Shown: in pieces, positions 23,670 through 32,955 of the stretch
Layout of the letters: each line of letters starts with the position of its first letter
Numbering within the stretch: position 1 is the stretch's first letter
Assembly (NCBI RefSeq): GCF_031846515.1
Contig: NZ_JAVRHO010000002.1
Coordinates: 124,001-188,000, forward strand
DNA length: 64,000 nt
Reading direction: 5' to 3'
Source: Autumnicola lenta
GTDB lineage: Bacteria > Bacteroidota > Bacteroidia > Flavobacteriales > Flavobacteriaceae
Program-made: the position numbers and the translations under genes
The notes under the pieces: generated by a model
The model's input: the letters and a program-made list of their open reading frames with translations, nothing else
Told to the model about the DNA's origin: nothing
The model's database searches: none

Positions 23670-24608
23670 ATGCATTCTAAAGAGGAACTGGAAGAAGTTC
23701 ACCAACGTATTCTCCCTTACATCCATAAAACCCCGGTTTTACACTCGTCACTTGTCAATGAAATCTCGGGAACCGACTTGTTTTTTAAGTGCGAAAATTT
23801 TCAGCGGATGGGTGCTTTTAAAATGCGGGGTGCTACGAACGCCATTCTTCAACTTCCTAAAGAACAACAGCAAAAAGGTGTGGTTACCCATTCTTCAGGA
23901 AATTTTGCACAGGCGCTTTCTCTTGCCGCTAAAAGTATTGGTATTCCTGCTTATATCGTAATGCCTTCCTCTGCCCCGCAGGTGAAGAAAAATGCGGTGA
24001 AAACTTACGGAGGAATAATTACGGAATGCCCTCCATCGCTGAAAGATCGCGAAGAAAACGCACAACGTATTATGCAGGAAACAGGTGCCAGTTTTTTGCA
24101 TCCTTCAAATGACACCAATGTGATCCTGGGACAGGGTACTGCGGCAATAGAACTTTTACAGGAATATCCTGATCTCGAAGTTATTGTGACGCCGGTTGGC
24201 GGCGGCGGACTCGTTGCCGGAACTGCTCTTGCAGCCCATTTCTTCGGAAAAAACTGCAAAACCATTGGAGCTGAACCTTTTGAAGCAGATGATGCTTACC
24301 GTTCGCTGCAAAGCGGAAAAATTGAAACTAATAAAACTACAAATACCATTGGCGACGGACTTAAAACTCAGCTTGGAGACAAGAATTTCCCAATAATTCA
24401 GCAGTATGTTTCTGAAATTATACGTGTGGAAGAGAATGAGATTATCGAAGCGCTGAGAATTATTTGGGAGCGCATGAAGATTGTGGTAGAACCATCCAGT
24501 GCCACAGCCCTGGCCGCAGTGTTACGTGAAAAAGAAAAATTCCGAAATAAGAAAGTGGGGATCATCATTTCCGGTGGAAATGTGGACTTAAGTCAGTTAC
24601 TGTTTTAG
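23670..24608 (+). CDS. Threonine dehydratase / serine racemase-like PLP enzyme
   Basis: A 312-aa fold-type II PLP enzyme. PLP lysine in FQRMGAFKMRGA near residue 51, phosphate loop VGGGGLVAG near 177, and SSGNFAQALS near 75. At 312 residues there is only the catalytic domain: no C-terminal ACT-like regulatory domain of biosynthetic IlvA, so this is the catabolic TdcB / serine racemase group, deaminating L-threonine or L-serine. It stands alone; its 3' end overlaps a convergent DinB gene by 4 nt. Confidence 0.88.
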   Translation: MHSKEELEEVHQRILPYIHKTPVLHSSLVNEISGTDLFFKCENFQRMGAFKMRGATNAILQLPKEQQQKGVVTHSSGNFAQALSLAAKSIGIPAYIVMPSSAPQVKKNAVKTYGGIITECPPSLKDREENAQRIMQETGASFLHPSNDTNVILGQGTAAIELLQEYPDLEVIVTPVGGGGLVAGTALAAHFFGKNCKTIGAEPFEADDAYRSLQSGKIETNKTTNTIGDGLKTQLGDKNFPIIQQYVSEIIRVEENEIIEALRIIWERMKIVVEPSSATALAAVLREKEKFRNKKVGIIISGGNVDLSQLLF

Positions 24609-25117
24609 CCAGTTTTCAGTACGCTGATTGTTACCAGCATTTGCCCAACATGCCGCTGACTATGTTCTGCGGCGTGAAAATATAACCCCAGCACAGTAGA
24701 TGGCAATTTCTTTCTGCCTACCGTCCGTTTTTCGGGTAAAATTGTTTCAGGAGTTGCTTTAAGAACTTCTAAAGCTTCGTCTACCTTGTTAGCAAAGTCA
24801 GTAGTCAAATTTGCCAAATTTCGATTTTCATTCGGCTCGCCTTCGCTGCCTAGAAATTCAAATTGATCTTCAGAAAGCAATTTACCTTCAGCATAAGTAA
24901 GCATCCGGTCCAGGACTCCGGTGATATGCTGCAAATGAAATCCAACAGAAGCACGACCGGCAGGTTTCTCCCATAGCAGATCTTCAGAAAAATCTTCAGT
25001 ATATTTAAAAACCTCTTCTTTAGACTGCAACAGGGCGTGAGCCGCAGGTTGTAACAAGGCAGGAATACCTGGAACAGGACCACGGAGCCAGACTTCAGGT
25101 TTTTTAGATGCATCCAT
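24605..25117 (-). CDS. DinB family protein
   Basis: A 170-aa four-helix metal-binding protein of the DinB/YfiT superfamily. The three candidate metal ligands are visible as HLQH near residue 62 and HAAEHSQRH near 148. Such proteins are thiol transferases or have unknown activity. Nothing in the neighbourhood fixes a substrate. Ends convergently with the dehydratase gene. Confidence 0.85.
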   Translation of the reverse strand: MDASKKPEVWLRGPVPGIPALLQPAAHALLQSKEEVFKYTEDFSEDLLWEKPAGRASVGFHLQHITGVLDRMLTYAEGKLLSEDQFEFLGSEGEPNENRNLANLTTDFANKVDEALEVLKATPETILPEKRTVGRKKLPSTVLGLYFHAAEHSQRHVGQMLVTISVLKTG

Positions 25118-25196
25118 AAAATTTCAGTTTTTGCCCTAAGCAGCGCGTACTACAAACTTAAGTGGTTTAGCAGGAAACATTCTATAAAACAAAAAA

Positions 25197-25922
25197 TCAT
25201 TTTTTATTCTGTTGGTGAAATTTATCTGCCGCCCACTTTGCTGGATTATTCTTTATGTATTCAGAAATGGTATCAAATGCGCGTTCATCCCGAATTATGA
25301 TATCATGAAATCGTGTTTGCCAGGCAAAATTTGGATTAATCTTCCGCGCGTGGATCGTGCAAATGCGTTTATATTGATTGATGATCACGCCAAGGGTGCC
25401 GGGTTTCCATTGTTCATTTTTTCCGCCGGATTTATGTTTTTTGGAAGAAGGATTTATGTTTTTTGGAAGAAGGATTTATGTTTTTTGGAAGAAGGATTTA
25501 TCGCGCCGTTGCCGCGATTTTCCGGATTTGCGCGTTCCGGATTTACGCTAGAGACGCCCAAGTTGGGCGTCTGTACATTATCGGGGGAATATGGGGCGGC
25601 GGGATTATTTAATTCGCCGGCATCATTGGATTTCCCGAAGGAATGAGGTGGGTTATTAATAATTATAATTCCGTGGATGTGGTTGGGCATGGCAATGAAT
25701 TCTCCGAGTTGGATAAAAGGGAAATGGTTGGGGATTTCGTTCCAGAATTGGTGTGATTGTTCCAATTTCCGATAATTGCATTTTTGCATCGGAGATTTTT
25801 CCGAAGAAATTCTGGCGATTATGAGTGCATATGGTTACGAAATATGCAGCATTCCATGAATAATCCCAGGTTTGTAATCGCGCAGATGGGATTCGGTATT
25901 TGTTTCGGAATTTATCGGCCAT
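25197..25922 (-). pseudogene. Broken REP-associated (IS200-like, HUH) transposase, RAYT
   Basis: Three minus-strand pieces in different frames together read as one RAYT: an N-terminal part (NKYRIPSARLQTWDYSWNAA), a middle with the HUH motif (MPNHIHGIIII), and a C-terminal part (ICTIHARKINPNFAWQTRFH...EYIKNNPAKW). One frameshift lies near 25750; the second falls in a 22-bp triplication at 25431-25496, which adds 44 nt and changes frame. RAYTs mobilise palindromic REP sequences; the window has large arrays of such palindromes at 43 and 49 kb. The gene is not functional as sequenced. Confidence 0.85.
25431..25496. repeat. Three tandem copies of a 22-bp unit inside the transposase relic
   Basis: TTTATGTTTTTTGGAAGAAG plus GA is repeated exactly three times (identical copies), plus four further bases. 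Because 22 is not a multiple of three, the extra copies break the reading frame. Identity suggests recent slippage. Confidence 0.95.
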
Positions 25923-26175
25923 TATTTCAAAAGGAGCTTAATATATGATGAAAATTCTGTGTTATCCCCGGTTACAAGTGTTGGCTGAAATTTGCCAATT
26001 TTCGGCTTTCTCTTTTCCTAACCTCATTTCTTCAGCAGGAATAATTCAGCTCCCGAATGTTTTTATTTCGGGTTTAAAGGTTGATCTGAAGCTGTAATTT
26101 CTCTGTTGCAATAGTTTGACACCAAAAATGGAACTATTGTTGTAACTTCATTTTTTAAATCTCATTTTTAAAGTT

Positions 26176-26595
26176 ATGAATAAAATAATCCCGGCGCTTA
26201 CTTTTTTCCTCTTCGGAACGGTTTTTCTAAACGCGCAAAATACCATCGAAGTAGAAATCAGGAATTTCGAATCTGACCAGGGGTCTGTTATCGTTGCCCT
26301 TCATAACACTGAGGTATCTTTTCTAAAAGAAGCATTTTTAAGTGAAGAATCAGAAATTAAAGATGATAAAGTAGTGTTACAATTTAGTGATGTTCCCGAC
26401 GGAATGTATGCGATTTCCCTATTTCATGATGAAGATGGAAATGGGGAGATGAACACCAATCTTATAGGAATGCCAAAGGAAAATTATGGTGTCTCCAATA
26501 ACGCACCGGCAAATTTTGGCCCTCCAAAATGGAAAGATGCAAAATTTGAAGTTAAGAACGGAGAAATGGTAAGACAGGAGATCGCCTTGAGATAG
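26176..26595 (+). CDS. DUF2141 secreted protein
   Basis: A 139-aa exported protein with a signal peptide (MNKIIPALTFFLFGTVFLNAQ) followed by a DUF2141 beta domain: IEVEIRNFESDQGSVIVALHN, YAISLFHDEDGNGEMNTNLIGMPKENYGVSNN. The DEDGNGEM stretch resembles a calcium-binding loop. Function unknown; the family is common in the periplasm of Bacteroidetes and Proteobacteria. Stand-alone gene. Confidence 0.88.
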   Translation: MNKIIPALTFFLFGTVFLNAQNTIEVEIRNFESDQGSVIVALHNTEVSFLKEAFLSEESEIKDDKVVLQFSDVPDGMYAISLFHDEDGNGEMNTNLIGMPKENYGVSNNAPANFGPPKWKDAKFEVKNGEMVRQEIALR

Positions 26596-26712
26596 GACGG
26601 ATCTTCTGTTTGTCGTCATTCCATATTAATTCCCCGGAAGCATTTTTAGTGTATTTTAATTCCTGAAAAGTAACATCCTAGATATTCCGCTATTATTAAT
26701 TTTTAGTTTTTC

Positions 26713-27249
26713 TCAGCCTTTACACAATTCTACCAGCTTTAAAACTGTTTTCCAGTTCCTGGTGGTCGCCCCGGTTTTCAGTTTCTTTTCAAAAAAATTA
26801 TTGGTCAATTTAGACTGGTGGTATTTGCCTTCGCAGTATATAAAAACCTCTTTATCCTGAATTTTAAACTTATCAGGTTTATAGTCGTAAGCCTCTGCGT
26901 GCTGATTATTTTCTTCCGCAGGTTCTTCTTTTAAGAAAGTGAGGTGCAATTTATTAATGTCTGCAGTTAGATTGTAGAACGGATTTTGCTCCACTAATTC
27001 CTGAAGCTCTTCTGAATTCATTACTATCACCGGCACTTCAAATCCGAATTTTTCCTTAATTGCAGTTTCCAGTTTGTTTTCCAGGGCTGAATTTTGGCCT
27101 GCAGAATTGAAAATTATGTTCCCGCTCTGGATATAAGTTTTAACATTGTCCATTCTTAACTCCCCGCACAAATTTCTTAGATCTGCCATGAGTATCTTCC
27201 GCTTCCCTCCTACGTTTATTCCTCTTAAAATTGCAATTTTACTTTCCAT
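26713..27249 (-). CDS. DUF1697 family protein
   Basis: A 178-aa cytoplasmic protein with the DUF1697 signature: AILRGINVGGKRKILMADLR, VKTYIQSGNIIF, and C-terminal ATTRNWKTVLKLVEL. No known activity. It and the DUF1801 gene upstream are oriented alike with 25 nt between, so they are probably co-transcribed. Confidence 0.88.
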   Translation of the reverse strand: MESKIAILRGINVGGKRKILMADLRNLCGELRMDNVKTYIQSGNIIFNSAGQNSALENKLETAIKEKFGFEVPVIVMNSEELQELVEQNPFYNLTADINKLHLTFLKEEPAEENNQHAEAYDYKPDKFKIQDKEVFIYCEGKYHQSKLTNNFFEKKLKTGATTRNWKTVLKLVELCKG

Positions 27250-27274
27250 TCAGTTTATTGTTATTCGAAGAGAT

Positions 27275-27715
27275 TTAAAAATTTCGCTGAATCCCCAAGG
27301 TTTCCAGCTCTTTTACATTGTGGTAAGTTAAAGATGCTTTTATACATTCTTTCAGTTCGTGGACGGGAATTTTCTGATCTAAATGAAATACAATTGCCCT
27401 GCTTCCTTCATACCGGAATTTTTGATCAAATATCATTCTGAAAGAATCTACCAACCGACTTGTACATTGGAAATAAACAGCGTACTGATTTGGTGTTTTT
27501 TCTTTCCAGTCTATCCGGAAAGTACTGCCGTATTTAGTCACAAAAGCAGGCTCACCCCATTTTAATGTCTCTTCCAGTTCAGTAACACCTTTGGTTTCTT
27601 CTGCAGTTTCAATGATTAATGACCTTAGAAATTGCAATTTCTCCCGAACACTATCAGGATAATTGGCAAATTTCTCATTGACTTTCGGACTTGTTTTCAG
27701 CATTAACTTTCCCAT
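27275..27715 (-). CDS. DUF1801 family protein
   Basis: A 146-aa protein with the YdhG/DUF1801 fold: PDSVREKLQFLRSLIIETA, ETLKWGEPAFVTKYGSTFRI, and ending with a helix. Family members are small soluble proteins of unknown role (one relative is YdhG of Bacillus). It precedes the DUF1697 gene. Nothing odd in length. Confidence 0.85.
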   Translation of the reverse strand: MGKLMLKTSPKVNEKFANYPDSVREKLQFLRSLIIETAEETKGVTELEETLKWGEPAFVTKYGSTFRIDWKEKTPNQYAVYFQCTSRLVDSFRMIFDQKFRYEGSRAIVFHLDQKIPVHELKECIKASLTYHNVKELETLGIQRNF

Positions 27716-27946
27716 ATTAGATTGCTTCCGATAATTATAAAATTCAGCACCCGAATCACTATTCCTGAAGCGATTCTGAACAAAAGTCTTTAAAAATAGG
27801 TTAAATTATTATCAGTAACCATTTCAACGGATGCTTTACGGAAGATTATATTTTATATACATGTAAAAGCCGAAGTATCTTCTGAAAGCTAAGATTAAAG
27901 TCGATGCCTAAATTTGTCAATTATTGACCTTCTTGCATGGATTCAT

Positions 27947-28399
27947 TTAAACTCGGAACTGTCTTAAATGATGGTCGGTGTGTTTATACACCAACTGCCC
28001 AATCTGCTCCTTTGTCATTCTTCCGAAGAAATCGTGAATAAAATCCGGATTGTTATAACTGTCGTATTCTCTAATCAGCAAAATCCATTCAGCTTTTTCA
28101 GGTTCCAGGTCGCCCTTTGTTTCTTTCACCTGGAATTGTGGAGAAGTCGGAATATTTCTCGCCAGAGGCTTTTCGTCCCTGATCATTCTTTTCAATGCGA
28201 TTTTTCCGAAGATTTTACCGGAAATGGCCTGTTTATAAACCGGCTTATATTTACCCAAAATCCAGCCGTTCCAATAAGTGTTATGCCTTAGCATTTGGTA
28301 AACGTTCATCTTTCCCCATTCCGCCGTACTGGCCTTATTGACTTCCCCCACTCTCTTGACCAATTCTGCTCTTACTTGGTCGTCAAAAACTGTTTTCAT
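27947..28399 (-). CDS. DUF1569 family protein (DinB-like fold)
   Basis: A 150-aa protein recognised by MTKEQIGQLVYKHTDHHLRQF at its C-terminus and MNVYQMLRHNTYWNGWILG near residue 31; His residues in both segments are placed as in DinB-type metal sites. Function unknown. It is followed on the minus strand by a stretch with one dispersed-motif copy (27910). Confidence 0.82.
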   Translation of the reverse strand: MKTVFDDQVRAELVKRVGEVNKASTAEWGKMNVYQMLRHNTYWNGWILGKYKPVYKQAISGKIFGKIALKRMIRDEKPLARNIPTSPQFQVKETKGDLEPEKAEWILLIREYDSYNNPDFIHDFFGRMTKEQIGQLVYKHTDHHLRQFRV

Positions 28400-28435
28400 T
28401 GTTCAGGAGTTATTACTAATGCAGGTGAAATTGGT

Positions 28436-28870
28436 CTATTTTTCATTAGAACTAAAACTAATTTTCCAGCTAATTCCGAATTTATCTTTACATAGACCAT
28501 AGTAAGAACCCCAAAACTGATTGGTAATAGCGACAATGACCTTCCCTTCTTCAGACAAAGCAGTAAAAAGCCGGTCGGCTTCAATTTTATCAACCGCATT
28601 CACATATAGAGAAAAGGCAGTATGTGAATGAGTTGAATCTTTTTCGGGATCAACAACATCAGCCCCCATTAATAATGTTTCTTTACTAATGGGTAAGGCA
28701 ATATGCATAATTTGCTCATCAGTAGCATGTGGAATATTCTGCCTGGCTGTTTCTGAAAGCTCTCTGTAACGCCCTATAAACTTATAGTCTCCACCAAAAA
28801 CAGATTTATAAAAATTAAATGCTTTTTCGCAATTTCCGTTGAAGTGGAGGTATACATTTATGGTTGCCAT
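28436..28870 (-). CDS. VOC superfamily protein, PhnB-like
   Basis: A 144-aa glyoxalase/bleomycin-resistance-fold protein. INVYLHFNGNCEKAFNFYKSVFGG is the PhnB/3-demethylubiquinone methyltransferase-like start, and FWGSYYGLCKDKFGISWKIS the end. E. coli PhnB homologues have no proven activity. 37 nt from the DUF1569 gene; 27 nt from the MDR gene: likely one small operon. Confidence 0.88.
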   Translation of the reverse strand: MATINVYLHFNGNCEKAFNFYKSVFGGDYKFIGRYRELSETARQNIPHATDEQIMHIALPISKETLLMGADVVDPEKDSTHSHTAFSLYVNAVDKIEADRLFTALSEEGKVIVAITNQFWGSYYGLCKDKFGISWKISFSSNEK

Positions 28871-28896
28871 AATCTGTTGAATATAATTTTTAGGAA

Positions 28897-29859
28897 TTAA
28901 AAGCTGTCATTGCTCTCCCAAACCATTGCTACTTTTCCTTTGGTATGCATTTCCTCAATGTAGCTTACGGCTTCCGGAATTTCTTTGTACGAGTAGATTT
29001 TTTCTATATGAACTTTGATTTTCCCATCACGAATCATAGTTGCCAATGTCTCTAAATCTTTTGTATTTGCTTCAGCTGTAAACTGGACCAAAGGGAATTT
29101 TTTAAGCTTACTTTTTACAATTACGGACATCATATGTCCCACCGTGGTGAAACCTATCATAACGCCCTGTTGTCCCATTCGTTTAAAATCGGCAAAGGAG
29201 AGATTACCATGGGCATCAAGAACGAGGTCATAGTGCCCGTCGTGTTGATGAATATTTTCTTCGTCATAGGCGATTACCTGATCTGCACCTAACTTCTTAA
29301 CAAAATCAACTTTTTTAGCTGAACAGACACCGGTTACTTTAGCGCCAAAGGCTTTTGCAATTTGAACAGCAAAATGACCAACACCTCCCGAAGCACCATT
29401 AATTATAACAGATTCTCCTTCTTTAATTTTCCCGTGAGTAATAAGCGCCTGCAGGGCCGTCAATCCAGCCACAGGAACACCGGCCATTTCCGGGAAATCT
29501 GATCTTTCAGGCATGATACCACATACCTTTGACGGCACACAAATATATTCAGCAAAAGCCCCGCCTTGAATTATCTCTCCAAAAACCCGGTCTCCTTTTT
29601 TATAACGCTCTACATCTTTTCCTACCTCTTCTACAATACCGGAAAAATCAATCCCCGGAATTTTATCTTTAGGCTTAAACAGACCAAAAGCGAAACGTGC
29701 AAGAAAAGGCTTTCCCCGAATAATATGCCAGTCAGCGGGATTGGCCGAATTCGCCATTATTTTTACGAGAAGGTGACCGTCTTTTACAGATGGTTTTTCC
29801 ACTTCTTCCAATTGAAGAATTTCCGGACCGCCATATGTTGATTTTGTAAAAGCTTTCAT
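28897..29859 (-). CDS. Zinc-independent MDR oxidoreductase (quinone reductase-like)
   Basis: A 320-aa medium-chain dehydrogenase/reductase. GroES-like N-terminal half (MANSANPADWHIIRGKP, GIDFSGIVEEVGKDV), Rossmann motif NGASGGVGHFAVQIAKAFGA near residue 150. It lacks the Cys/His set of zinc alcohol dehydrogenases, so it is a NADPH:quinone or enone reductase type. First gene of a minus-strand group (MDR, VOC, DUF1569). Confidence 0.88.
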   Translation of the reverse strand: MKAFTKSTYGGPEILQLEEVEKPSVKDGHLLVKIMANSANPADWHIIRGKPFLARFAFGLFKPKDKIPGIDFSGIVEEVGKDVERYKKGDRVFGEIIQGGAFAEYICVPSKVCGIMPERSDFPEMAGVPVAGLTALQALITHGKIKEGESVIINGASGGVGHFAVQIAKAFGAKVTGVCSAKKVDFVKKLGADQVIAYDEENIHQHDGHYDLVLDAHGNLSFADFKRMGQQGVMIGFTTVGHMMSVIVKSKLKKFPLVQFTAEANTKDLETLATMIRDGKIKVHIEKIYSYKEIPEAVSYIEEMHTKGKVAMVWESNDSF

Positions 29860-30184
29860 TGATTTTTAATTATTTCCTTGTAAATACTCAGCTCATTCTT
29901 GTAGAACCGCCAACAAAGCCAATACTATTCGCTTTTCAGCACAGGTACTTCATTCGAAATTCAACAAGACCAAAGGGGACATGATAAATATAGAATATTT
30001 CACTGTAAGTCAGAATATTACAGTAAAATTTTATTGATCTCTTATAAGGAAATAACCAACACTCCTGGGGATCTAATTGCTGGAATAAAGCCGACCTTAA
30101 AATTTGGCAATTATCGACCTTCTTTTTTGTGGAAACCTGAACTGAAAAACTTTCCGCAGCGGAAGCTTCCTGAACCGGAAAATT
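29860..30184. other. Intergenic region with dispersed motif
   Basis: No gene is supported. The clearest copy of the dispersed motif lies here at 30101-30124 (TTGGCAATTATCGACCTTCT, plus orientation). Elsewhere only AT-rich sequence; a promoter for the MDR gene should be near 29900 but no TAnnTTTG was seen with confidence. Confidence 0.5.
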
Positions 30185-30634
30185 TTATTCTGTTATAGCC
30201 AGGTTTACTGTAATAAATTCATTTTCTCCTGACTTGAATTTAAGTTCGTATTCTCCGGGTTCGGAGGGAGTGAAAGTATAGACTGCAGTTATTTCTGAAT
30301 AAATTTCCGGACAGATGCAACCTTCATATCTTGCCTGAACCTCGATAGTTTTGGAATCTTCAGTACCACTTTCAATAAATTTTTGAAACTTTCCGCAGCC
30401 ATCATTGACGAAAAAGGTTACTTCAATTTCTACCGGCTGGTTAATTTTTCCCGTTTCAGGAGCATTTACTTGAGAAACAAATTCCGTTCTATGGCCAATG
30501 CATTCCCGGGAATCATCGTCATCGCAGGAAACGAAGGTAATAAGGAAGACGAAAAGTAATACAGGAAGAATTTTATGCCTCAGAGCATCGTGGTAATCGC
30601 GCAGAAACTTTGAATGTTGAATTAATTTCAGCAT
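30185..30634 (-). CDS. Lipoprotein of unknown function
   Basis: A 149-aa protein with a lipobox (VFLITFVSC) and then DDDDSRECIGH, so probably an outer-membrane or surface lipoprotein; the DDDD after the Cys resembles the surface-export signal of Bacteroidetes. The rest is predicted beta sandwich with four further cysteines (for example GCICPEI). I take the ATG giving MLKLIQH; the longer frame runs into a segment similar to noncoding DNA at 35.2 kb. No family recognised. Confidence 0.65.
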   Translation of the reverse strand: MLKLIQHSKFLRDYHDALRHKILPVLLFVFLITFVSCDDDDSRECIGHRTEFVSQVNAPETGKINQPVEIEVTFFVNDGCGKFQKFIESGTEDSKTIEVQARYEGCICPEIYSEITAVYTFTPSEPGEYELKFKSGENEFITVNLAITE

Positions 30635-30720
30635 TGGATTTTTTTTATTCCAGGTTATCGAACTTATAGCGACGCTCCCAGGGTTAAGATGCAGCAAGCA
30701 GTAAAAGGTTGCGTCGGAAA

Positions 30721-30954
30721 TCAAAGTTTGCCAGTAGTCAGGTAAAGAATAGGCCCAAAAAAAGGAAAAAATATTGAAATAATTTTATACACCAGTTTTT
30801 CTATATTATCTGCTTCAGATTTAATTATTCTTCTTAGGGCAATCCATAGTAGAATAATATGGGCGGGGATTAAGAAAGGAACAATGAGGGACAGAAAATG
30901 AAATGTATACATATAAAATTGACTACCTAAGGGCGCACTGTTTTGATAGATCAC
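30721..30954 (-). CDS. Small membrane protein with phospholipase D N-terminal (PLDc_N)-like domain
   Basis: A 77-aa protein with two membrane helices and the characteristic ending FFPFFGPILYLTTGK of PLDc_N domains, which occur alone in many Bacteroidetes. No catalytic part. Function unknown. Confidence 0.65.
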   Translation of the reverse strand: MIYQNSAPLGSQFYMYTFHFLSLIVPFLIPAHIILLWIALRRIIKSEADNIEKLVYKIISIFFPFFGPILYLTTGKL

Positions 30955-31143
30955 ATCATGTTGATAAACTCTGATTCTGAAATTTCTGTGTAATCCTTGC
31001 CACAGGACAAGAGTAAAACTGAAAGTAAAGCTGATAAGATAATTATTATTGTTCTTTGCATGATCCTGATTTTTTATAAGATGACAAAAGTGATGGTAAT
31101 ACCTCTGCCTAAATCATTTTGGAAAATTATCAATAGTAAATCC

Positions 31144-32085
31144 TCACTTACGATCTGTTTGCCTTATCCCGACTATTTCGTTTTTACAATCAAACATAAT
31201 TTCAATCATTTTATCTGGAGCAGATGAACTCTCGTCTTTATACCTCAATTCGAATACTGCAAATTCTTTTCCAGCCATTTCGAGGTGATGTGCCCTGGTC
31301 ATCATAGATTCAATTTTAAAATCTACCTTATCGATTAGTGTGCTTAAGTGCTCATCGGTTAAAATATTATTAATTGAATCTGAAAAAAACTCCCTCGATC
31401 TGGTAATATCTTTATTATTCAGACTTTGCAGAAAGTCAAGCGATAAAGAAATCAAGTGACCAAAACTGGTTTTCGTTGTCTCTATTTTACTGCTCCTTAT
31501 GGACAGATGTATTTCCTGATTCTGCTTAGATGTGTCTCCACTCCGGGGCTTATAAAGACGGGTCATTAACTCAATTTCTGTGCTATCATTCGGGTACCAT
31601 TTTTCTATCTTTTGCAAAATGCTGTTGGGATGTACCCATTTTGGATTAGAAAACTCTTCTTCTACCTCTTCTATTGGTTCTCCGTAAATTTGGATTATAT
31701 TATTTTTCAGGTTATGAAATTTTTCTACCATAGCTCTTCGAACAGCTTCTTTTTTTGAAGAATGCATCCCGACCCTTCCGGGATAACCTTCATCCCATTC
31801 ATAATGCACACTCATCATTGTAGAGTCTTTTGCTTTAAAATGATATCGTGAGTACAGGTTTGGAATTATCTTTTCTTCCCGAATAAACTCGATTGGTCTT
31901 GCCTGCCCGTTAAACAATACGGAATTTGAAGCTACCGGTATTCTGTAACTATCCAGGTTCTTTTCTATTTGGAGGTATTGCTCCAGGGAGGTTTTGTGGA
32001 TATTCAGTCCTATTTCCTGTCCGAAGAGGATATGTCCAAAAAGTAAGAATCCGAATGCAAGTTTATATTTTATTGGTTTCTTCAT
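31144..32085 (-). CDS. Exported protein of unknown function
   Basis: A 313-aa protein with a signal peptide (KYKLAFGFLLFGHILFGQ). The mature part has no domain I recognise; it is mixed alpha/beta with charged surface segments. It lies 29 nt before a lipoprotein gene transcribed the same way (32.1 kb) and may share its transcript. Base composition resembles the neighbours. Nothing suggests an enzyme. Confidence 0.7.
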   Translation of the reverse strand: MKKPIKYKLAFGFLLFGHILFGQEIGLNIHKTSLEQYLQIEKNLDSYRIPVASNSVLFNGQARPIEFIREEKIIPNLYSRYHFKAKDSTMMSVHYEWDEGYPGRVGMHSSKKEAVRRAMVEKFHNLKNNIIQIYGEPIEEVEEEFSNPKWVHPNSILQKIEKWYPNDSTEIELMTRLYKPRSGDTSKQNQEIHLSIRSSKIETTKTSFGHLISLSLDFLQSLNNKDITRSREFFSDSINNILTDEHLSTLIDKVDFKIESMMTRAHHLEMAGKEFAVFELRYKDESSSAPDKMIEIMFDCKNEIVGIRQTDRK

Positions 32086-32114
32086 GCCGGGGGTAATTGT
32101 GATGGTAAATTTTC

Positions 32115-32723
32115 TTATTCTTCCTGGTATTTGCCGTATTTACGGATAAGCTTTTTGATGGTCTTTAGTGCTAATATCCTGCCGGGAGTGGTATAATCAA
32201 AATTTTCAAGAAACCCGTCGTCTTCAGGGGTTTTTGTCTCATCAACTATTCCGGATGCGGTGGATTCTGATATCAGTTCGAGGGTATTTAAATTGAAAAT
32301 CTGAATCGTAGTAGAGGCTTCATTATACTTTGTAACAGTCCCAAAATTGCTGCTATGTGCAAAACTTCCCATCTCATCCCTAATAACCTTTGAATCTATA
32401 TTGATGAGGAAGTCACAGCCTGTAAATTCTTTTATCTCTTTAAGTTCCTTTTTAATGGGATCTAAAGGCAGTTGCTCACTGATAAGCTTTGTCTTTCTCA
32501 GCTCCACTAATTCCAGTAAGGAGTCCCCTAAGATTTCTTCAAATTCATTTTTAGCAATGGAATAAGCATCATTGTCCTCATAATTAGTATAAGGTTTATT
32601 CAGTATCCATTTTCCAGTACTGAAGTTTAATTTCTTCCCCCGGTCAAAGTTGTAATTATATTTTGCGCCCCCGCAGCCTGTAAGAATTAGTACTAACAGC
32701 AGTAGTAAAAGTTTGTTTATCAA
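32115..32723 (-). CDS. Lipoprotein of unknown function
   Basis: A 202-aa lipoprotein: lipobox LILTGCGG right after a short signal helix. The body (TGCDFLINIDSKVIRDE, STTIQIFNLNTLELI) resembles the CsgG-like/DUF-type periplasmic fold in outline, but I cannot name a family. First gene of a pair with the exported protein downstream. Confidence 0.65.
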   Translation of the reverse strand: MINKLLLLLLVLILTGCGGAKYNYNFDRGKKLNFSTGKWILNKPYTNYEDNDAYSIAKNEFEEILGDSLLELVELRKTKLISEQLPLDPIKKELKEIKEFTGCDFLINIDSKVIRDEMGSFAHSSNFGTVTKYNEASTTIQIFNLNTLELISESTASGIVDETKTPEDDGFLENFDYTTPGRILALKTIKKLIRKYGKYQEE

Positions 32724-32781
32724 ATAAATAAAATTTTAGGTGGATTTTTCTTTTGAAAAAACCATGAATAAAACCAATTTC

Positions 32782-32955
32782 CTACATCGGTGTCCAAATA
32801 TCTGGTTCAGGCGCACTACCGGTTAAATTTTCCAGGATCATAAATATAAATTCATTTTCTTCCATCCCGCTACTTTCAATCATTTTCTTAAAAGCGACAT
32901 CTGTCCCGGACATAACTGAGGTCACGTCAATTTTCCACTTATCGTCCTCTTTGTA
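32782..32955 (-). pseudogene. Relic of a gene 3' end (57 codons)
   Basis: After the TAG of the next upstream gene the same frame continues for 57 codons (YKEDDKWKIDVTSVMSG ... EPDIWTPM) to another TAG. It reads like the C-terminal part of a flavobacterial protein with a KWKIDV...FKKMIESSGM pattern, without any start. The middle 75 nt is nearly identical to a second relic at 37.7 kb. Frame continuity with the upstream gene may be chance. Confidence 0.55.

Noticed and set aside
25212..25646. Plus-strand 144-codon frame across the transposase relic
   Set aside because: It is antisense to the RAYT remnants and passes through the 22-bp triplication; no family resemblance.
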